Assembly (NCBI GenBank): GCA_029251165.1
Contig: JAQXDW010000151.1
Location: 301,297-365,296, forward strand
Source: Myxococcota bacterium
GTDB taxonomy: Bacteria > Myxococcota_A > UBA796
Direction of reading: 5' to 3'
Length of the DNA: 64,000 nt
A model generated the notes under the pieces. It made no database searches. It was not told the DNA's origin and saw only the letters and a program-made list of their open reading frames with translations. The position numbers were made by a program, and so were the translations under genes. Of the stretch, positions 34,992 to 43,946 are shown piece by piece (position 1 is the stretch's first letter; each line of letters opens with the position of its first letter).

Positions 34992-37900
34992 TCAGGAGGG
35001 CGCGTTGGCGGCGACCATTGCGCGGGCCGCAGCCGTCTCTGCTCGACGTCTTCGTGTCTCTGGCGTCCCGGTGAGGAATCGTCCTCCGCCGTAGAGTACC
35101 CAGCCGACGTCCTCCACGGTCACCAGCATGCCGCCCTCTAGCCGCACGCCCCTCCGCGAGCGCCCCACGATCTTCTGCTCTCCCGCGGCCTCCGCACCGG
35201 CCAGCACGGCCCGAGCCGTCCGCTTCCACTCGCCACCCAGTGTGCGCTGTGGAGCCGCCCGTCCGCCCAGCGCGCGCCACGTCTCAAAATCGATCCCGTC
35301 GACGGTCCAGAGGTCTCCTGTGGGGTGCGCCACTCCCGCATAGCGCCAGTCCTGGCCGCAGCGTGTGAGGACAAAGGCTGTCTCTCCGGGCGCTGCGAGC
35401 ACACCGGGGAGGCGGATGCGGTCTGGAGATGCCAGCTGACCGCGCTCGGTGAGCAGCAGCACCAGGTGTCCGTCCACTCGGCCCGCCGGAGCCTCCGGGA
35501 TCTCTGAGAGCCCCATCGCCGCCGCCAGGCCGGCGGAAGGGATCACGGTGCCCTCGGCAGGGGCGAGGGATTCCGGCGCGATGCTGCCCGCGAGCAGGGC
35601 GTGTGCCGTGGTGCGTGAGGGGACGGGGAGGGGCGGCTGGCGCTCGGCGTGGAGGGCAAACCGCCGGCCGGTGCGCATGACCCGCCGGAGCATCGGGGCC
35701 TCAGCGGCGTCGGTGAGGAGGGCGACCCGGTTGTGGAGTCCGGACAGCCGGCGGTGGCGGTCTGGACGCAGCAGCAGCCAGTCGCCGCGACGGATGGGGG
35801 TGTCTCCACCGTCGAGGTCATCGCTGAGGGCACGCGCGGCGATGAGGCCGGGAATGTCTGGGGCGGGCAGGAACACCGTCTCGATGTCGTCGCCGTAGCG
35901 AACGGCGTCTGTTGGGATGTCAGCCAGCGGGAGCGTACGGACCTCGCGGCGGGCGGTCAGCGGAGGAACGATGCCGCCCAGCGGCCGCACCCACCAGCCG
36001 TCTGGAGTGGAGGTGAACCGGAGGCGGTGAAGCAGCCAGCGCGCTCCCGCCTCTGGACCAAACCAGCCGATGACCAGCTCGGGCAGCGCGTTGTCGCCGG
36101 CAAACAGCGGTCGGGCAGCCACTCCGTCTCCAGCAAAGATGAACCGCCAGGGCACCCCGTCTGGCAGTCGAGCGATCAGCTCTCCAGCGAGCTGATGATC
36201 CGGGGGCATCCTCAGCCGCAGCCCGGCCTCAGACCGATCCAGTCGGGTGACGAAGGTGCTCTGACGCCCCGCTAAGGTGGAGGCGCGGCGGTAGGCGGTC
36301 AGCCGCCAGTCCACCAGCTCAGCGGTCAGCCGACCGACGGCCTCGGCCACTCGGGGCTGGTCAGCAGGCAGCGGGAGCCGGGAGAGGAGCTGCCCCTCGG
36401 CGATGGTGAACCAGCTCCGACCGCCGATGCCGGTCCAGTCCTTGAGCGCCTTCTCTTTCCAGTACGACAGCCACTGTCCCGCCTGGGGGCGGCGGGGATT
36501 GGAGAGGCGCTGGACGTCGGTGAGGTCGCGGAAGAGGGCGGGAGAGCGGAGGTAGGCGTCGTGGCAGCGAGCGGCCAGGGTGTCGAGCGGCATGCCGCTG
36601 CCCAGCGCCTCAGACTTCAGCAGGACATCGAGCATCACCAGCTTGAACGACTTGGTCAGCCGCGTGGTCTCGACAGCGGAGAGCCAGTCCGCAGCCACTC
36701 GAAGTGCCCGGCGCTCGTCTTCAGAGAGATCCCCCTCGGAGGCTACGAATTGTAGCCAGCCGCCGGCACGCTCCTTGATAGAGCTCGGATCGAGGCCCAG
36801 CCGCAGCAGCTCTCCGGCCCTCGGTCGCCGCCCGCGCGCGGTGCGCAGCTCGCGGTACAGCCGCACGGTCTCGCTGCGATCGGAGGCGGGCAGGAGGCTG
36901 CGGAGGATGTCGCGTGCGGCGGGGGCGATGTCGACGGAGCAGCCGTCGGGCAGACCGGCGGAGGCATCGCCAGACAGGAAGCCGCTGAGATCGGGCCGCT
37001 GACCGGAGAGGGACAGCAGGGTGCGAATCCGGCCGAGGAACACCCGGTGGTTGCCCACGAAGTCGATGACCATCAGCCGGGTCTTGCCTGGAGCCGTCCG
37101 CAGTCCTCGGCCAAGCTGCTGGAGGAAGACGACGGGAGACTCGGTGGGCCGCAGCATCACGACCCGATCCACGCCCGGCAGGTCGATGCCCTCGTTGAGG
37201 AGGTCCACTGCACAGACGGCATCGAGGGTGCCATCCGAGAGCGCCTCCAGGCTCTCCTCGCGTGGGGCGCTGTCGGCACCGGAGTGCAGGGCTGCGACCG
37301 CGACCCCGCGCGCTGCCAGCCAGTCGCAGACCGCACGGGCATGCCGGATGCTGGCGCAGAACACGATGGTTCTGGCGCCAGGGTGGTCCTGCCAGGCGGA
37401 CCAGACCGCCGCCATCCGCGACTGTGAAGCGACCGCGACGTCGAGGGCCTCGGGGTCGAACCGACCGCTGCGCCAGGGCAGGGGAGCGTAGTCGATGGTG
37501 TCGGCGAGGCCGGTGTAGGCGAACGGGACCAGCAGCCCCCGCCGGATGCCCTCGCCGAGGTCTGCGCGATAGGGCAGGCAGTCGTCGAACAGGCTGATGA
37601 CGTCGACGTCGTCTGCGCGGTCGGGGGTGGCGGTCAGGCCGAGGAGAAAGCCTGGTGCGAACCACCCCAGCAGCCTCCGGTAGCTCGCAGCTCCGGCATG
37701 GTGGACCTCGTCGACGATGATGTAGTCGAAGTGATCGCCGGCGAACTTTGCGAGGTGCTCGGGGCGGGAGAGCTTCTGGATCGAGGCGAAGGTGACCTGT
37801 GCCGAGCGCTCAGCCTGTGCCCCGACAAACCAGCCGAACGGTGCGGTCGGCATCAGGCGACGGAAGGTGGCGGCGGCCTGGGTGAGCAGCTCGCGGCGGT

Positions 37901-38993
37901 GGGCGAGGAACAGGACCCGGGGCACTCGGCCGGCGGCCGCAGACCAGGCGAGGACGTCGAAGGCGGCAAGGAAGGTCTTGCCGAGCCCGGTCGCCATCAC
38001 CACCAGTGCCCGGCCCCGACCTTCTGTTCGACAGCGGGTGAGGGCGGCGAGGGCTTCGGCCTGGATCGGTGTGGGGGTGACCGCTTGGTCTTCGTCCGCG
38101 AGGACCTCGCCAGGGGGCAGCGGCTGCTCAGCCTCAGCGACCCGACGCTCGTAGTCGGCAACCCACGCTGCGTCGATCGGTCGGGTCCGCGCCCAGAGGT
38201 CCTCGATTGCTCCGTCGACCTCTGCATACCGCTGCGGCTGGCGGGAGGCATCGACCCGGAGGTTCCACTCTTCTCCGACGACCAGGGCGGACCACGACAT
38301 GTTCGAGCTGCCCACCCAGGCTGCGGCGAGTCCCGTCCCGGCCGCCTCGACGCGCCAGCACTTCGGGTGGAACGCTCGCCCGGTCTTGCCGGTCTCGACC
38401 ACCCGAACCGCGAGGCTGCCGACGAGTCCGGTGTCCTGCTCGCCTCCATCGGAGAATGCCGCCACCTGCTCCTGCCAGTCCAGCAGCCGCCGCAGCGCCC
38501 GGCTCTGGGTGATGTTGAGGTAGTCGCCGGTGATGAGCCGAACGGCTGCACCGCGACGCATGGCTGCCAGCAGGGCGGCCTGGAGCAGCTTGAGCCCGCT
38601 GTCCTGGATGAACGCGGCCACGATGTCGATGCGATCGGCCTCTCGGAGCAGCGGACGGATCGCGCCACGCAGCGGGTTGTCTGGACCAGTGGTCAGACCG
38701 GGAGGGCCGGGGAGGAGGCGGGAGAGACCAGCGACCCCGGCCGAACGAGGGATGATGCGAAGGGAGGGAGGGGAGGTGTCGGTGTCGAAGCCGACGGTGA
38801 AGGTGGTCGGGGTCTCTGCAGCCTGAGAGAGCTGCTCGACGGTCTGCTGGGCGAGCTCCAGCATGGCGGACTGCTCCTCGGCGGACAGCTCACCCCAGTG
38901 AGTTGCCTCCTGCATTGGCAGGACAATTGCGCCACCGCCGGCGGCAGGAAATGCAATCGCAAGGCGGCTGGATGCGAGGGGCTGGAGGGGCAT
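34992..38993 (-). CDS. Superfamily II helicase with N-terminal HIT-like and PLD-like nuclease domains
   Basis: A 1333-residue multidomain protein. Residues 10-85 resemble a HIT domain ending in LRIIPR but with the histidine triad lost. Residues about 110-260 are phospholipase-D-like with one HxK motif, FHPKCW (His209, Lys211). Residues about 300-470 form the DEAH ATPase with GLGKT (Lys339) and DEVHH (428-432). The helicase C-terminal domain follows, with NEGIDLPGVD and QLGRGLRT. The last about 600 residues are poorly characterised; near the C-terminus RRGDWLLLRPDR recalls an S24/LexA-like fold without its Ser/Lys pair. Start at 38993 chosen because the longer frame to 39224 lacks protein-like composition. 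Possibly defence or DNA repair. Confidence 0.87.
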   Translation of the reverse strand: MPLQPLASSRLAIAFPAAGGGAIVLPMQEATHWGELSAEEQSAMLELAQQTVEQLSQAAETPTTFTVGFDTDTSPPSLRIIPRSAGVAGLSRLLPGPPGLTTGPDNPLRGAIRPLLREADRIDIVAAFIQDSGLKLLQAALLAAMRRGAAVRLITGDYLNITQSRALRRLLDWQEQVAAFSDGGEQDTGLVGSLAVRVVETGKTGRAFHPKCWRVEAAGTGLAAAWVGSSNMSWSALVVGEEWNLRVDASRQPQRYAEVDGAIEDLWARTRPIDAAWVADYERRVAEAEQPLPPGEVLADEDQAVTPTPIQAEALAALTRCRTEGRGRALVVMATGLGKTFLAAFDVLAWSAAAGRVPRVLFLAHRRELLTQAAATFRRLMPTAPFGWFVGAQAERSAQVTFASIQKLSRPEHLAKFAGDHFDYIIVDEVHHAGAASYRRLLGWFAPGFLLGLTATPDRADDVDVISLFDDCLPYRADLGEGIRRGLLVPFAYTGLADTIDYAPLPWRSGRFDPEALDVAVASQSRMAAVWSAWQDHPGARTIVFCASIRHARAVCDWLAARGVAVAALHSGADSAPREESLEALSDGTLDAVCAVDLLNEGIDLPGVDRVVMLRPTESPVVFLQQLGRGLRTAPGKTRLMVIDFVGNHRVFLGRIRTLLSLSGQRPDLSGFLSGDASAGLPDGCSVDIAPAARDILRSLLPASDRSETVRLYRELRTARGRRPRAGELLRLGLDPSSIKERAGGWLQFVASEGDLSEDERRALRVAADWLSAVETTRLTKSFKLVMLDVLLKSEALGSGMPLDTLAARCHDAYLRSPALFRDLTDVQRLSNPRRPQAGQWLSYWKEKALKDWTGIGGRSWFTIAEGQLLSRLPLPADQPRVAEAVGRLTAELVDWRLTAYRRASTLAGRQSTFVTRLDRSEAGLRLRMPPDHQLAGELIARLPDGVPWRFIFAGDGVAARPLFAGDNALPELVIGWFGPEAGARWLLHRLRFTSTPDGWWVRPLGGIVPPLTARREVRTLPLADIPTDAVRYGDDIETVFLPAPDIPGLIAARALSDDLDGGDTPIRRGDWLLLRPDRHRRLSGLHNRVALLTDAAEAPMLRRVMRTGRRFALHAERQPPLPVPSRTTAHALLAGSIAPESLAPAEGTVIPSAGLAAAMGLSEIPEAPAGRVDGHLVLLLTERGQLASPDRIRLPGVLAAPGETAFVLTRCGQDWRYAGVAHPTGDLWTVDGIDFETWRALGGRAAPQRTLGGEWKRTARAVLAGAEAAGEQKIVGRSRRGVRLEGGMLVTVEDVGWVLYGGGRFLTGTPETRRRRAETAAARAMVAANAPS

Positions 38994-39266
38994 TGGTGGG
39001 TTGAATGTAACGCTGGAGCAGGCTCCGAAGAGGGCAGGATGTGACCGCAGCCCGTGGCAGTCCCTTGGTGCTTGGTATGGGACCAGGGGATCCACGGAGG
39101 AAACACGCGCTCGATCAGTGCAGGGATTCGCAGACCCTCGAGTGCTCAACGGAGCGGGGCACGCTGAGGCTCTCTCTCGCTCCAGCGACCTGCTGTGAAG
39201 CAGTGGCGACCGGACATTCATCACGCTAAAACCTAAAGACGAAGGGGAGTACCCTGGGGAGTCTGC

Positions 39267-40349
39267 ATGAGTCGCCTGATCGTGATCACCACACTGCTCG
39301 CAGCCTGTGCATCGGACTATGAGCTGAGCGGAGAGGGACTCTCCTCAGCCGGCGACGACGAGCGTCCCGGCGACGGCGGCTCGGAGACGACCCCCATCGA
39401 CAGCAGCGCGACTGCTGCCGTCACTGGTCGGGTCTGCAACACCGCCGGAGACCGCTACGTCGTCGACGCAGATGCCTCCATCTCCTACGACCTCGACGGC
39501 GATGGAACCGACGACGGAACCGTCGCGGACGTCACCGATGCCGATGGCTGGTTCACCCTCACTGATGTTCCCCTCGGCAGCCACACCATCCTCATCGAGA
39601 AGGGCAGCTTCTCAGCAACCATCGACATCGTGCTCGACACGCCTGACGAGGAGCTGCAGCTCGCCACGGAGGAGTGCCTGGACCCTGGCTCGGTCGAGAT
39701 CGCGGTCATCAGCGGAGACTACGATCACGTCGAGAGTCTGCTGACCGGTCTGGGCCTGGAGTTCGACCTCTACCGGGGGACCACGGGACAGACCGAGTAC
39801 ATGTCGCTGCTCCAGGATCCGAGCCTGATGTCTCAGTACGACATCATCTTCTTCAACTGCGGCATGGACTCCACCTGGAGCCGCAACAGCTCCTACGATG
39901 AGGTCGCCGGAAACATCAGCGACTACGTGCGCGCTGGCGGCTCGATCTACACCTCGGACTGGGCCTACAACATCTTCGAGGCCTCCTTCCCCGGTGCCGC
40001 AGACTTCTACGGCGACGACACCTCCCCCGGCGCGGCGTACTGGGGCGCGGACGGCTACCTCACCGCGACCGTCATCGACCCCACCTTCCAGTCGCTGCTC
40101 GGCTCGAGCACCGCGCAGATCAACTACGACCTCGCCTCCTGGGCCGTGGTCGAGTCCGTCGGCAACAACACCGAGATCCTGCTCAGCGGCACCGCTCCCC
40201 TCTACCTGTGGGGCTCGGTTCCGAGCTCTCCGCTGGCCGTCCGGTTCCCGGCTGGCGCTGGGATCGCGCTGTACACCTCGTTTCACAACGAGCAGCAGGC
40301 CACCGTCGACATGGAAGCGATCCTCGAAGAGATCATCCTCTCGCTCTGA
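39267..40349 (+). CDS. Lipoprotein with carboxypeptidase-regulatory and amidotransferase-like domains
   Basis: A 360-residue protein with lipobox LLAAC, an acidic linker, a small beta-sandwich at about 50-130 (TGRVCNTAGDRY, then TDADGWFTLTDVPLGSHTI) typical of carboxypeptidase regulatory-like folds, and from about 150 a Rossmann-like domain (IAVISGDYDHVESLL, YDIIFFNCGMDS, YVRAGGSIYTSDWAY) resembling class I glutamine-amidotransferase-like or ThuA-like folds. Cys in FNCGMDS is not in the usual nucleophile elbow, so activity is doubtful. A surface or periplasmic binding protein is likely. A 32-base tandem duplication covers its stop codon. Confidence 0.83.
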   Translation: MSRLIVITTLLAACASDYELSGEGLSSAGDDERPGDGGSETTPIDSSATAAVTGRVCNTAGDRYVVDADASISYDLDGDGTDDGTVADVTDADGWFTLTDVPLGSHTILIEKGSFSATIDIVLDTPDEELQLATEECLDPGSVEIAVISGDYDHVESLLTGLGLEFDLYRGTTGQTEYMSLLQDPSLMSQYDIIFFNCGMDSTWSRNSSYDEVAGNISDYVRAGGSIYTSDWAYNIFEASFPGAADFYGDDTSPGAAYWGADGYLTATVIDPTFQSLLGSSTAQINYDLASWAVVESVGNNTEILLSGTAPLYLWGSVPSSPLAVRFPAGAGIALYTSFHNEQQATVDMEAILEEIILSL

Positions 40350-40404
40350 GCCGCCTCTCCTCAGGCTGCCTCTCGCTCTGAGCCGCCTCTCCTCAGGCTG
40401 CCTC
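40341..40404 (+). repeat. Perfect tandem duplication 2 x 32 bases spanning a stop codon
   Basis: Two identical 32-base copies, 40341-40372 and 40373-40404, beginning TCGCTCTGAGCCGCC. The TGA of the lipoprotein gene at 40347-40349 is in the first copy, and the same TGA recurs 32 bases later in a different frame. The perfect identity points to a recent event. A third partial copy (CGCTTCAGGCTG) follows. Confidence 0.95.
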
Positions 40405-40531
40405 GCTTCAGGCTGTGCGCCGCGAATTGTGGTGGTTTCTGAAGATGAGCCTAAAAAAGTGTCCACTCAGAAATGGTGGTAGGCGTCCTTTTTTTTGGTG
40501 TTAGTGAGCTAAGACTCAAAAAAGGAAGCCC
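40405..40531 (+). promoter_or_regulatory. Probable promoter/operator region of the efflux operon
   Basis: The 127 bases before the TetR gene are clearly richer in A/T than the surroundings, with runs TAAAAAAG and CCTTTTTTTTGG. TTAG-TGAG-CTAA at 40501-40512 is an imperfect palindrome that could bind the TetR regulator, although no full TetR operator can be assigned by eye. AAAGGAAG serves as the ribosome binding site for the ATG at 40532. Confidence 0.45.
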
Positions 40532-41155
40532 ATGGCGCGCCCCAGATCCATCGATGACTCGGTCATCCTCGAAGCCGCCCGAGAGGTCTTCTTAGAGCGT
40601 GGGTTTGGTGGCACGACGGCTGAAATCGCTCGCAGGGCAGGCATCTCTGAGGGATCGATCTTCAACCGGTTTGGCTGCAAGCAGCGCCTGTTCAGGGCCG
40701 CCATCAAGCCCAAGATCTCGGAGGTCACCTGGGTCGATGACCTGGAGTCCCGGGTCGGGGCAGGATCGCTCACAGAGCAGCTCATCGAGATCGGACTCGA
40801 CGGCATCGTCTTCTTCCAGAAGAAGATCCCGATGATGATGATGGCATGGTCAAACGCCGAAAAGCTGGGGGGCGTTCCTCCGAGTCCCGGTCGAGTTCCG
40901 CTGGAAGTCGTCGGCCGACTGGCGGGCTACTTCGAGGCGGAGATGCGGCTGGGCCGCATGCGCCGGGTCGATGCTGAGATTGTTGCTCGCACCTTCCTCG
41001 CGACGATCCACAATTACGCCTTTCTTGAGGTCCTCCTCAAGCAGCAAGGGCAGCTCCCGCTCCCGCCAGGCATGTACATCCGCGGCGTGATCGACTCGCT
41101 GTGGAACGGGGTCGCTCCAGTGCCTCCGTCTGATGCTGCAGGGAGCAGACAGTGA
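40532..41155 (+). CDS. TetR/AcrR-family regulator of the efflux operon
   Basis: A 207-residue protein with an N-terminal HTH (TTAEIARRAGISEGSIFNRF) and a C-terminal ligand-binding helical domain. It is the first gene of a four-gene unit, and the next gene's GTG overlaps its TGA. By analogy with AcrR-type regulators it should repress this operon until an exported compound binds. A three-dimensional ligand cannot be named. The Met-rich segment PMMMMAW may line the pocket. Confidence 0.93.
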   Translation: MARPRSIDDSVILEAAREVFLERGFGGTTAEIARRAGISEGSIFNRFGCKQRLFRAAIKPKISEVTWVDDLESRVGAGSLTEQLIEIGLDGIVFFQKKIPMMMMAWSNAEKLGGVPPSPGRVPLEVVGRLAGYFEAEMRLGRMRRVDAEIVARTFLATIHNYAFLEVLLKQQGQLPLPPGMYIRGVIDSLWNGVAPVPPSDAAGSRQ

Positions 41156-42732
41156 GGGTTGAATCCATGTCATTGCTGAGAAAATGCTCAGTAATTCTGT
41201 CGACAGTTGCGTGGTCTACAGTCGCGCTGGCTTCTGTGCTGCTCGCGCTGGCTTCTGTGCTGCTCGCCGGGCCTGCGCAGGCCCGGGATCGGGCTGTGGA
41301 GGCGCTGCCGGATCTCAGCGAGCGGTTCTCCGAGGGAGACGACACCGCAGTCCGTGGCTCCCCGTGGTGGGCAGAGCTCGGCAGCGCAGAGCTGGATCGC
41401 TTGATGGTCGCTGCCGTCGCAGCCAACCCGGATCTTCAGACCACGCTGAGCCAGGCGCGTCAGGCTCATGCACTCTCGATGACTGCGGTCACGGGCTTCA
41501 CGCCGTCGGTCAGCCTGGGTGCGCAGCTCAATGTGGTGCCCTCTGAGTCCTTGCTGTTCGGCAACCCTGCCGCGACCGGGAACAGCTTCGCCGACAGCCT
41601 CGCGCCGCTGTACGAGGCTCTCGCGGAGATGGGCATCACGGTGGACACCTCCAGCACGGAGTCGCAGGACAGCGGCGCGACCTTCGCCGACACCGTCTAC
41701 ACCGGCTCTGCCAACGCGACCGTCTCGCTGCCGCTGGACCTGTGGGGCGTCGGGGTGCAGGGCTTCGTGGCCGGTCGCTGGGATGCCCACGCCGCTGCCC
41801 GCGCTGCGGATGCCCTTCGGCTGACCGTGACCACATCGGTCGCCCGCGCCTGGCTGGATGTCGTCTCTGGCACCGCTCGGATCGCTGTGATCGGTGAGCA
41901 GGTTCAGACTGCCGCCGCGATCCTGGAGCTGACCGAGCTTCGCTATGAGCGCGGAGAAGCCACCGCCCTCGACGTTCTCCAGCAGCGACAGCAGCTCGCC
42001 ACCACCCGCTCCCTGCTGCCGCAGTCTCGTGCGCTCCTGCGCATCTCTCAGCAGCAGCTCGCCATCTTGCTTGGGCAGTCGGCCTCGGAGTCCGTCGAGG
42101 TCCTCACGGCTGCGATGCCTGTGCTGCCCGCGCAGCCGCCGGTCGGCACTCCGGCGGACCTGGTCTCCCGCTCCCCGACGGTGCTGGTCGCGGCCGCGCA
42201 GCTCACGGCAGCCCGGCACCGAGAGCAGGCTGCCTGGCGCGCCTCCCTGCCCGCCGTCGCCCTCCAGGCGTCCTATGGTCCGCAGTTCTTCAACTTCGAC
42301 GGCGAGAGCTGGGACTCTGACAGCTTCTGGTCCGCTGGAGCCAGCGTCAGCCTGCCGATCTTCCAGTCCGGCGCCGCAGTCCACGGAATCCGCTCGACCC
42401 GCTCGGGTGCTGATGCTGCGGGCTACAGCCTCCAGTCTGCTGCCCTCTCTGCCGTCCAGCAGGTCGAGGCGGCCCTCGTCCTGGAGGCTGAGCGCAGCCT
42501 CCAGCAAGAGCAGTCCCGCCTCGTCTCTGAGGCTGCTGCAGCGACCCTTGATGCCTCCCTGGAGCAGTACCGCTCCGGCTTGATCAACCACATCCCGGTC
42601 ATCACTGCTCAGCAGTCCTCGCTGAGCGCGGAGCTGTCTCTGCTCCAGGCTGACCGGGATCTCCTGGATGCCCGCATCCAGCTCCATGCGGCGCTGGGCA
42701 GCGTCGCCACTCCTTCTGGAGATGCCCGATGA
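41152..42732 (+). CDS. TolC/NodT-like outer-membrane efflux channel
   Basis: A 526-residue protein: signal peptide, then the outer-membrane efflux protein repeat pattern with WWAELGSAELDRLMVAAVAANPDLQTT and long coiled helices rich in Gln/Ala/Leu (two OEP domains). Unlike NodT-type channels it has no lipobox cysteine. It forms the trimeric exit duct of the tripartite pump. The start is GTG at 41152, overlapping the TetR stop; the ATG at 41167 is an alternative, 5 codons later. A 21-base duplication extends the signal peptide core. Its TGA overlaps the next ATG. Confidence 0.92.
   Translation: MRVESMSLLRKCSVILSTVAWSTVALASVLLALASVLLAGPAQARDRAVEALPDLSERFSEGDDTAVRGSPWWAELGSAELDRLMVAAVAANPDLQTTLSQARQAHALSMTAVTGFTPSVSLGAQLNVVPSESLLFGNPAATGNSFADSLAPLYEALAEMGITVDTSSTESQDSGATFADTVYTGSANATVSLPLDLWGVGVQGFVAGRWDAHAAARAADALRLTVTTSVARAWLDVVSGTARIAVIGEQVQTAAAILELTELRYERGEATALDVLQQRQQLATTRSLLPQSRALLRISQQQLAILLGQSASESVEVLTAAMPVLPAQPPVGTPADLVSRSPTVLVAAAQLTAARHREQAAWRASLPAVALQASYGPQFFNFDGESWDSDSFWSAGASVSLPIFQSGAAVHGIRSTRSGADAAGYSLQSAALSAVQQVEAALVLEAERSLQQEQSRLVSEAAAATLDASLEQYRSGLINHIPVITAQQSSLSAELSLLQADRDLLDARIQLHAALGSVATPSGDAR
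41224..41265 (+). repeat. Perfect 21-base tandem duplication in a signal peptide
   Basis: Two identical copies encoding ALASVLL-ALASVLL in frame inside the hydrophobic core of the efflux channel's signal peptide. The unit is a multiple of three, so the frame is kept and the core is seven residues longer. Confidence 0.95.
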
Positions 42733-43943
42733 ACGCCAATGATAATCCTGCTGACCTTGACTCCAACCCGGTCGGGACGAGCCGCCTGATGCAGCTCGGC
42801 ATCGGCGTCCTCGTCCTCATCCTCGGCGTCGGTGTGACGGCGGGAATGGTCGCCAGCCGCTCCGCCGAGGAGCAGACGGTGCCCGAGGAGCAGAGCACCC
42901 TGGTCGAGGTCATCGCGGTCTCTCTCGGTGAGGCCACCGCGCGCGTCGAGAGCACTGGTGTTGTCGCTGCTGCTCAGGAGGTCTCGATGGTGCCGCAGGT
43001 CTCTGGTGCGCTGACGATGGTCTCCGACCAGCTCCTCCCGGGAGGCCGGTTTGCCAAGGGGGCGCTGCTCGCCCGGATCGACAGCCGCGACTACCAGCTC
43101 GCAGCCGACCAGGAGCGGGAGCGTCTCCAGCAGGCGGAGGTCTCTCTTGCCTTGGAGCAGGGGCGCCAAGAGACCGCCCGTCGGGAGTGGGTGCTGCTCG
43201 GCAATGAAGGCGAGCCCCCAGATCTCGCCGCCCGCAAGCCCCAGCTGCGCTCCGCCGAGCTGGCGCTGGAGACGGCCCGCAGCGGCCTGAAGCGTGCGGA
43301 GCTTGCCCTGTCTCGGACCGCGATCCGTGCGCCGTTCAACGCGATGGTGCTCAACGAGTCGGCAGACATCGGACAGGTCGTCGGAGCCGCACCGATCGCC
43401 ACCCTGGTCGGCACCGACCGGTTCTGGGTCAACGTCTCCGTGCCGGTCGAGCAGCTCTCGGCCCTGGACATCCCCGGTGTGCGCGGCGAGCGTGGCTCAA
43501 AGGCTGCGATCATCCAGCAGCTCGGCGTGGAGCAGCTCACCCGCTCTGGCGAGGTGCTTCGGCTGGCCGGTCAGCTCGACCCGCAGTCCCGCACCGCCAC
43601 CCTCATCGTCGCCGTCGATGACCCCCTCAACCTTCAGGCCGGCACCAATCCCGGCCTGCCGATGCTGCCGGGCGCGTTCGTCGACGTGGTCATCGAGGGG
43701 CGGGCGATGCCGCAGACCATCACTGTTCCTCGCGTCGCGCTCCAGGACGGCGACCACGTCTGGGTCTCCCAGGACGGACGGCTCGCGCGCAGGGACGTGA
43801 CCGTCGGCTGGCGGAACGGCGACAGCATCGTGCTCACTGGCGGGCTTGAGGCCGGCGAGCAGGTCATCACCACCTCCCTGTCCTTCCCCATCGAGGGCAT
43901 GTCCGTGCAGCCTCAGACGCGCGCAGTGGTCAAGGGAGAGTAG
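42729..43943 (+). CDS. RND efflux periplasmic adaptor (HlyD/MFP family)
   Basis: A 404-residue adaptor with an N-terminal transmembrane anchor (about 18-40), the lipoyl-like half-motifs ARVESTGVVAAAQEVSMVPQVSGAL and LSRTAIRAPFNAMVLNESAD, a coiled hairpin between them, and beta-barrel plus membrane-proximal domains (GAFVDVVIEG, TVPRVALQDGDHVWV). It bridges the RND pump and the outer-membrane channel. ATG overlaps the stop of the channel gene (ATGA), and 3 bases separate it from the pump gene, so translation is coupled. Confidence 0.95.
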   Translation: MNANDNPADLDSNPVGTSRLMQLGIGVLVLILGVGVTAGMVASRSAEEQTVPEEQSTLVEVIAVSLGEATARVESTGVVAAAQEVSMVPQVSGALTMVSDQLLPGGRFAKGALLARIDSRDYQLAADQERERLQQAEVSLALEQGRQETARREWVLLGNEGEPPDLAARKPQLRSAELALETARSGLKRAELALSRTAIRAPFNAMVLNESADIGQVVGAAPIATLVGTDRFWVNVSVPVEQLSALDIPGVRGERGSKAAIIQQLGVEQLTRSGEVLRLAGQLDPQSRTATLIVAVDDPLNLQAGTNPGLPMLPGAFVDVVIEGRAMPQTITVPRVALQDGDHVWVSQDGRLARRDVTVGWRNGDSIVLTGGLEAGEQVITTSLSFPIEGMSVQPQTRAVVKGE

Positions 43944-43946
43944 GCG

